A stretch of DNA of 64,000 nt from an uncultured Clostridia bacterium. GTDB lineage: Bacteria > Bacillota > Clostridia > Christensenellales > Borkfalkiaceae. Below the pieces are notes generated by a model. It saw only the letters and a program-made list of their open reading frames with translations, did no database searches and was not told where the DNA came from. Location of the stretch: contig CALVHO010000008.1 in NCBI GenBank assembly GCA_944328445.1, forward strand, positions 1 to 64,000. Direction: 5' to 3'. A program made the position numbers and the translations under genes. Of the stretch, positions 59,986-64,000 are shown in pieces (the stretch's first letter is position 1; the number at the start of each line of letters is the position of its first letter).

Positions 59986-60723
59986 ATGGAGGTCATCATG
60001 AACAGGAAGCGCTTTTTCACTTCCCGCAACATCGCCTTTCTGGCCGTGCTGGTGGCGCTGGTCATCGTCTTGCAGACGCTGAGCACGCTGATCGGCCGCC
60101 TCGGCGGCACGCCGCTGAGCCTGGTGCTCATCCCCGTCGTGCTCGGCGCCGTCATGCTCGGCCCGCTCGCGGGCGTGCTGCTCGGCTTCGTATTCGGGCT
60201 GGTCACGGCCGTCTGCGGCGTCACGGGCTTTGACGCCTGGACGTTCCTTCTCTTTTCCGAAGAGCCGTTCTGGACCGTCGCCCTGTGCCTGGTCAAGGCC
60301 ACGGCCGCGGGCGGCGCGGCGGGGCTTTTGAACTATCTCATCGCCCGCAAAAACCCCTACGCGGGGGTCATCGCGGCGGCGCTGGCCGCGCCCGTCGTCA
60401 ACACGGGCATCTTCGTGGCGGGCTGCTTCGCCATGAGCGGCGCCATCGGCAACATCATGGCGCAGTCGGCCGAAACGGCGTCCGTCTCCCTCGTGTATTA
60501 CGTCATCATTTTGCTCGCGGGCGTGAACTTCCTCATCGAGTTCGCCATCAACGCCGTCGCCTCGCCCGCCGTGTTCACCGTCAGCCGCCTGTTCGTCAAA
60601 AAGCGCAGAACGCCCGCGGGCGCGCAGTCCCGCGAAGGGGCCGAGGGCCCTTCCGCAAGGCCCCTCGGCAGCGTTTCCGCGGCGGCCGTGAACGGGAACG
60701 AGCGGGCGGCGAACGAAAAATAA
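59986..60723 (+). CDS. ECF transporter S component, probably pantothenate
   Basis: This 245-residue protein has six hydrophobic helices and the overall look of an ECF-type substrate-binding (S) subunit: NIAFLAVLVALVIVLQTL, GPLAGVLLGFVFGLV and a long hydrophilic Ala/Arg-rich tail. It would dock with an EcfAAT energy module encoded elsewhere. The substrate is inferred to be pantothenate because coaX follows 11 nt downstream. Two starts are possible, 59986 (SD GAGGAG, used here) and 59998 (SD GGAGGT inside the frame). Confidence 0.8.
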   Translation: MEVIMNRKRFFTSRNIAFLAVLVALVIVLQTLSTLIGRLGGTPLSLVLIPVVLGAVMLGPLAGVLLGFVFGLVTAVCGVTGFDAWTFLLFSEEPFWTVALCLVKATAAGGAAGLLNYLIARKNPYAGVIAAALAAPVVNTGIFVAGCFAMSGAIGNIMAQSAETASVSLVYYVIILLAGVNFLIEFAINAVASPAVFTVSRLFVKKRRTPAGAQSREGAEGPSARPLGSVSAAAVNGNERAANEK

Positions 60724-60734
60724 GGGGAGTGGCC

Positions 60735-61514
60735 ATGGTCCTTTGCATCGACGTCGGCAACACCAACATCAAATACGGCCTGTTCCGCGGCGACGAGCTC
60801 GTCGTCAGCTTCCGCGTGGCCACCGAGCTCAACCGCACGAGCGACCAGTACGGCACGGCCATCATCGACATGCTGGCCGTCAAGGGCATCGCCCCGGCCG
60901 ACATCCGCGGCGCCATCATCTCCTCGGTGGTGCCCTCGCTCAACTATACGGTCTCGCACATGTGCTCGTATTACCTCGGCGTCGAACCCATGATGGTGGG
61001 CGCGGGGCTGAAAACGGGCCACAACCTGCGCGTGGACGACGCGCGCGAAGTGGGCGCCGACCGCATCGTCAACGACGTGGCGGCCATCCGCAAGTACGGC
61101 GCGCCCCTCATCGTCATCGACTTCGGCACGGCGACCACCTTCAACGTGGTCAACGAGCAGAAGGAATTCATCGGCGGCGCGGTGGCCCCGGGCATCCGCG
61201 GCTCGATGGACAGCCTCGTTTCGGGCACGGCCAAGCTGCCGCGCGTGGAGATCGAAACGCCCAGGAGCGCCATCGGCAAAAACACCGTCACCAACATGCA
61301 GGCGGGCATCGTGTTCGGCTTTGCGGGGCTCGTCGATTACATCGTCAAAAAGATCAAGCGCGAGATGAAGCGGCCCGACATGCGCGTGGTGGCCACGGGC
61401 GGGTTCAGCGAGATCATCGCCAAAGAAATTTCCTGCATCGATCACGTGGACAAACTGCTCACGTTGCAGGGTCTCAAATACGTATACGATCTGAATGCGG
61501 AGGTGAAAAAATGA
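60735..61514 (+). CDS. coaX: Type III pantothenate kinase
   Basis: This 259-residue ASKHA kinase phosphorylates pantothenate, the first step of CoA synthesis, and is feedback-insensitive. Motifs: CIDVGNTNIKYGLF (P loop), SSVVPSLN, GADRIVNDVAA, IDFGTATTFNVV and GGAVAPGI. The ATG at 60735 follows AAGGGGAG. Stop and hom start overlap (ATGA). Confidence 0.96.
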   Translation: MVLCIDVGNTNIKYGLFRGDELVVSFRVATELNRTSDQYGTAIIDMLAVKGIAPADIRGAIISSVVPSLNYTVSHMCSYYLGVEPMMVGAGLKTGHNLRVDDAREVGADRIVNDVAAIRKYGAPLIVIDFGTATTFNVVNEQKEFIGGAVAPGIRGSMDSLVSGTAKLPRVEIETPRSAIGKNTVTNMQAGIVFGFAGLVDYIVKKIKREMKRPDMRVVATGGFSEIIAKEISCIDHVDKLLTLQGLKYVYDLNAEVKK

Positions 61515-62794
61515 AGACAGTCGGCGTAGCCATCCTCGGCCTCGGCGTCGTGGGGAGCGGCACCTATACCATCCTGCGCGATCACCGTGAATTTTACCGC
61601 CGCACGCAGGACATCGACCTGTCGGTGGAATGCGTGTTGGAGATCAACAAGCAGAAGGCGCTCGCCCTCGGCATCGAGGAAAACCGCATCTGCGGCGACA
61701 TCGCCGAAGTCATCTCCAACCCCGCCGTCGACATCGTCGTCGAGGTCATCGGCGGCGTGGAACCGGCGCGCAGCTTCGTTCTGGCGGCGCTGCACAGCGG
61801 CAAAACGGTGGTCACCTCCAACAAGGAGCTGTTCTGCAAGCACTGGCACGAGCTGGAAGCGGCCGCCCGCCGCACCAACGCGGGGCTGTATTTCGAGGCC
61901 AGCTGCGTGGGCGGCGTGCCCATCATCCGCACCCTCATCGACGGCATGCAGGCCAACGTCATCCATTCGCTGACGGGCATCATCAACGGCACCACCAACT
62001 ACATCCTCACCCGCATGGCCCGCGAGGGCGCGGGGTATGCCGAAGTGCTCAAAGACGCGCAGGCCCTCGGCTATGCCGAGGCAAACCCTTCCGCCGACGT
62101 GGACGGGTACGACGCGGCCTATAAGCTCTCCATCCTGTCCAGCCTGGCCTTCCACACCAAAGTCCCGCTGGAAAACGTCTACCGCGAGGGCATCTCGCAC
62201 ATCGCCTTGCAGGACATCGCCTACGGAGACGAGCTCGGCTACGTTCTGAAACTCCTCGCCATCGGCAAGTTCGACGGGCACAAGTGCATCGAGGCGCGCG
62301 TGCATCCCGCCTTCGTGCGCAAGGACCACCCCCTCGCCGCCGTGAACGACAGCTTCAACGCCGTCTATTTGCAGGGCGACAGTGTGGGGGACATCATGCT
62401 CTACGGCCGCGGCGCGGGCGCCCTGCCCACGGGCAGCGCCATCGTTTCCGACGTCATCTACGCCGCCACCCACGGCGAGGCCAAGTACAGCGGGTTCAAG
62501 AACACCGAACACGCCGAGGCGGGCATCCGCTTCGTCACCGATTTCAAGAGCCGCTACTACGTCCGCTTTACCGCCAAGGACCGCGCGGGCGTTCTGGCCA
62601 AGGTGGCGGGCATCCTCGCCAAGTACAACATCAGCATCGCCGAGCTCGTGCAAAAGGACGGCAGCAGTGAGAGCGTGCCCATCATCCTCGTCACCCATGA
62701 AACGACCGAGCTCTCGGTGCGCGCCGCCGTGGAAAAGATCGCCGCGCTCGACACCGTCGAACAGGTGGACAGCGTCATCCGCGTCGAGGGCTGA
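61511..62794 (+). CDS. hom: Homoserine dehydrogenase
   Basis: This 427-residue enzyme reduces aspartate semialdehyde to homoserine for threonine and methionine. NAD-binding GVAILGLGVVGSGTY, catalytic SLTGIINGTTNYIL, NPSADVDGYDAAYKLSILS, and a C-terminal ACT domain (YYVRFTAKDRAGVLAKVAGILAKYNISI in pieces) are present. The ATG overlaps the coaX stop by 4 nt. Its place behind pantothenate genes is unusual. Confidence 0.96.
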   Translation: MKTVGVAILGLGVVGSGTYTILRDHREFYRRTQDIDLSVECVLEINKQKALALGIEENRICGDIAEVISNPAVDIVVEVIGGVEPARSFVLAALHSGKTVVTSNKELFCKHWHELEAAARRTNAGLYFEASCVGGVPIIRTLIDGMQANVIHSLTGIINGTTNYILTRMAREGAGYAEVLKDAQALGYAEANPSADVDGYDAAYKLSILSSLAFHTKVPLENVYREGISHIALQDIAYGDELGYVLKLLAIGKFDGHKCIEARVHPAFVRKDHPLAAVNDSFNAVYLQGDSVGDIMLYGRGAGALPTGSAIVSDVIYAATHGEAKYSGFKNTEHAEAGIRFVTDFKSRYYVRFTAKDRAGVLAKVAGILAKYNISIAELVQKDGSSESVPIILVTHETTELSVRAAVEKIAALDTVEQVDSVIRVEG

Positions 62795-62857
62795 ACCCTC
62801 CCGCGGCAGGAAGCGGCACGGCTCCCTCCGCTCCGTGGCGGACTCGGATAAAAAATT

Positions 62858-62888
62858 GCGGCCTCCCCTTGGTGGGGAGGCCGCTTTG
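62858..62888. terminator. hom terminator
   Basis: GCGGCCTCCCC-TTGGT-GGGGAGGCCGC (62858-62884) with TTT after it and AAAAAATT before it, so it can work in both directions between hom and the minus-strand gene. The wording CCTCCCCTTGGTGGGGAGG is a common dispersed repeat type, and the stretch 62795-62990 holds nothing else that I can support. Confidence 0.75.
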
Positions 62889-62990
62889 GCTGTAATGGGG
62901 GATCGTACGGCCGGGCGCGGCGGCCGCGGGCGGCGATCGCGGCGCGGCGGCCGCGGGATCGGGCGGCCCGCCCTTGCGGGGAGGGCGGGT

Positions 62991-63899
62991 TCACCGCCTG
63001 CGCCCCTCGGCCAGGGCGAGCAGGATGCCCGGGCGCGCGGGGAGGGCGGTGCAGAACCCCCGCTTTTTGAGCAGCGTCAAAAACCGCAGCGGCGCGCGGT
63101 CCTCGGCGGCCACGCGCAGGGCCATGTTCTCGCCGCGCAGGTATTCGTCGAGCGCGGCCGCGCCCTGTGCGTCGCCCGCGTTAGCCAGCTCCGCGAAGGC
63201 GTAAACGACGCGCGCGCAGGCATAGTCGAAGGCGAAGCGGTACCGAGCGGCCGAAAGCTGCCCCTTGCAGGCGTTGAAGGCTTCGGTCAGCGCCCGAACG
63301 GAGGGCGGGTCCGCGGGCTTTTCCGTTTGCAGGAAAAAGCGTCCCTCGGCGACGGCCGCGCTTTGGCAGAACACCGACCCCAGCCACACGGCGGCAAACT
63401 CCGCGGGCAGGCCGCCGAAGTACGGCGCCACGCGCGCGTACAGCGCCTGCGAGAGGGCGCAGCCGAACCTGCGCGGCGCAAAGCTGTCCGCAAATTTCTC
63501 GTGCGGCAGCGCGGAGAGGAAGGTGCAGCGCGCTTCGCCCCGCTGCTTCGCCGCCGCCGAGGGGAAGAGAATGAGCTCTTCCTCCCGTTCGGGCAGGCAT
63601 TTGCAAAGGTCCTCCGCGGCGGCGGGGTGCCACTCTCCCGCCCCCGCAAAGAGCACGTAGCGCCCCTTGGGTGCGCCGGTTGAAAGGTGCAGGTCTTCCC
63701 GCGCAAGGGCGGGCGCGCCGTCCCCGCCCGCGGGCGGGGACACTTCGCTGCCCGCGGGCAGCGCGGCGAGCAGGGCGGAGGCGTCCTGCCCTTCGTGCAA
63801 GATCAAGGTGACGGGCACGTCCGTTTCCGCGGGCGCGCAGGGTGCGGCCTCTGCGGGCGTTTCCGCCGCGGCCGCTTTGTTTTTGGCTCTGGATCGCAT
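62991..63899 (-). CDS. Uncharacterised protein
   Basis: This 302-residue protein is not one that I recognise. An Ala/Pro-rich basic N-terminus (RSRAKNKAAAAETPAEAAP) precedes a Rossmann-like stretch (VTLILHEGQDASALLAAL, YVLFAGAGEWHPAAAEDL), which vaguely recalls a degenerate family 2 glycosyltransferase start, and a helical C-terminal half (LTEAFNACKGQLSAARYRFAFDYACARVV). The ATG at 63899 follows GGGAGG; 18 earlier codons lie near the promoter. Confidence 0.65.
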   Translation of the reverse strand: MRSRAKNKAAAAETPAEAAPCAPAETDVPVTLILHEGQDASALLAALPAGSEVSPPAGGDGAPALAREDLHLSTGAPKGRYVLFAGAGEWHPAAAEDLCKCLPEREEELILFPSAAAKQRGEARCTFLSALPHEKFADSFAPRRFGCALSQALYARVAPYFGGLPAEFAAVWLGSVFCQSAAVAEGRFFLQTEKPADPPSVRALTEAFNACKGQLSAARYRFAFDYACARVVYAFAELANAGDAQGAAALDEYLRGENMALRVAAEDRAPLRFLTLLKKRGFCTALPARPGILLALAEGRRR

Positions 63900-63943
63900 G
63901 GCAAATCCTCCCGCGGCGGGCAGTTCTGCCCGTCGCTGCCTCC

Positions 63944-63972
63944 ATTGTAGCACAAAGGAACGCCAAAGGCAA
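63944..63972 (-). promoter_or_regulatory. Promoter of gene 62991-63899
   Basis: On the minus strand TTGCCT (complement 63967-63972), 17-nt spacer, TACAAT (complement 63944-63949). Confidence 0.78.
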
Positions 63973-64000
63973 GCCGCCGAAATCGCACGGGGCGCGAAAA

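Noticed and set aside
62557-62994. 145-codon minus-strand frame after hom
   Set aside because: It reads through the hom 3' end and a CCTCCCC...GGGGAGG repeat hairpin.

Overview
The window reads as a chromosomal segment of a GC-rich anaerobic Clostridia-type Firmicute, probably an uncultured gut lineage. The signs are Firmicutes gene orders (rpmB / asp23-fakA-recG; ylxM-ffh-rpsP-khpA-rimM-trmD; rbgA-rnhB-yraN), the short HisG plus HisZ pair, type III glutamine synthetase, rubrerythrin, formate-THF ligase, an HPr-like protein, TSCPD and DUF4364 proteins, strong Shine-Dalgarno (SD) sites and sigma-A promoters with TATAAT or TACAAT boxes, nearly all with a 17-nt spacer. The order-level placement is a guess. 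No rRNA, tRNA or CRISPR was seen.

Layout. 1-6150: a DUF4886 lipoprotein, rpmB (minus), then asp23, fakA and recG. 6158-12478: a histidine operon hisZ-G-D-B-H-A-F-IE with one clear promoter and many start/stop overlaps; hisC and a histidinol-phosphatase are absent. 12480-13050: repeat-rich intergenic DNA. 13051-16982: ftsY, a GH78 rhamnosidase and a CmpB-like membrane protein. 17031-23980: SRP and translation genes, with an AT-rich orphan gene and a second copy of the intergenic element separating trmD from the rest, and rplS moved behind yraN under its own promoter. 24031-33104: an AT-richer island. 33214-49925: glyS, a PAP2 phosphatase, fhs, glnS, a zinc-ribbon membrane protein, rubrerythrin, small ORFs, pfkA, ppx-ppk and glnN. 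49991-63899: an LRR protein, der, plsY, an aldo/keto reductase, small regulators, a NUDIX hydrolase, an ECF transporter-coaX-hom operon and an orphan protein.

The most unusual region is the island. Its outer edges are the two ends of one IS200-type element: a left hairpin plus the first part of tnpA at 24031-24512, and the last codons of a tnpA plus a right hairpin at 32936-33104. Between them lie about 8.4 kb: a minus-strand operon of XRE regulator, SbcD-like nuclease, SbcC/YhaN-like ATPase with two membrane segments, SNF2 helicase and RhuM-family protein, then conjugative-element-like debris and a C-terminally truncated sigma-region-4-like protein. The five-gene module looks like a DNA-processing or defence cassette that I cannot match to a named system.

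Other points of interest are two leaderless genes (ylxM and the gene at 35910), a -35 box lying inside the ffh terminator, a roughly 200-bp structured intergenic element present twice in inverted orientation, a candidate riboswitch-like leader before the ECF transporter-coaX-hom operon, mutually exclusive hairpins before glnN, and an exopolyphosphatase with a triplicated AT-hook tail beside ppk.
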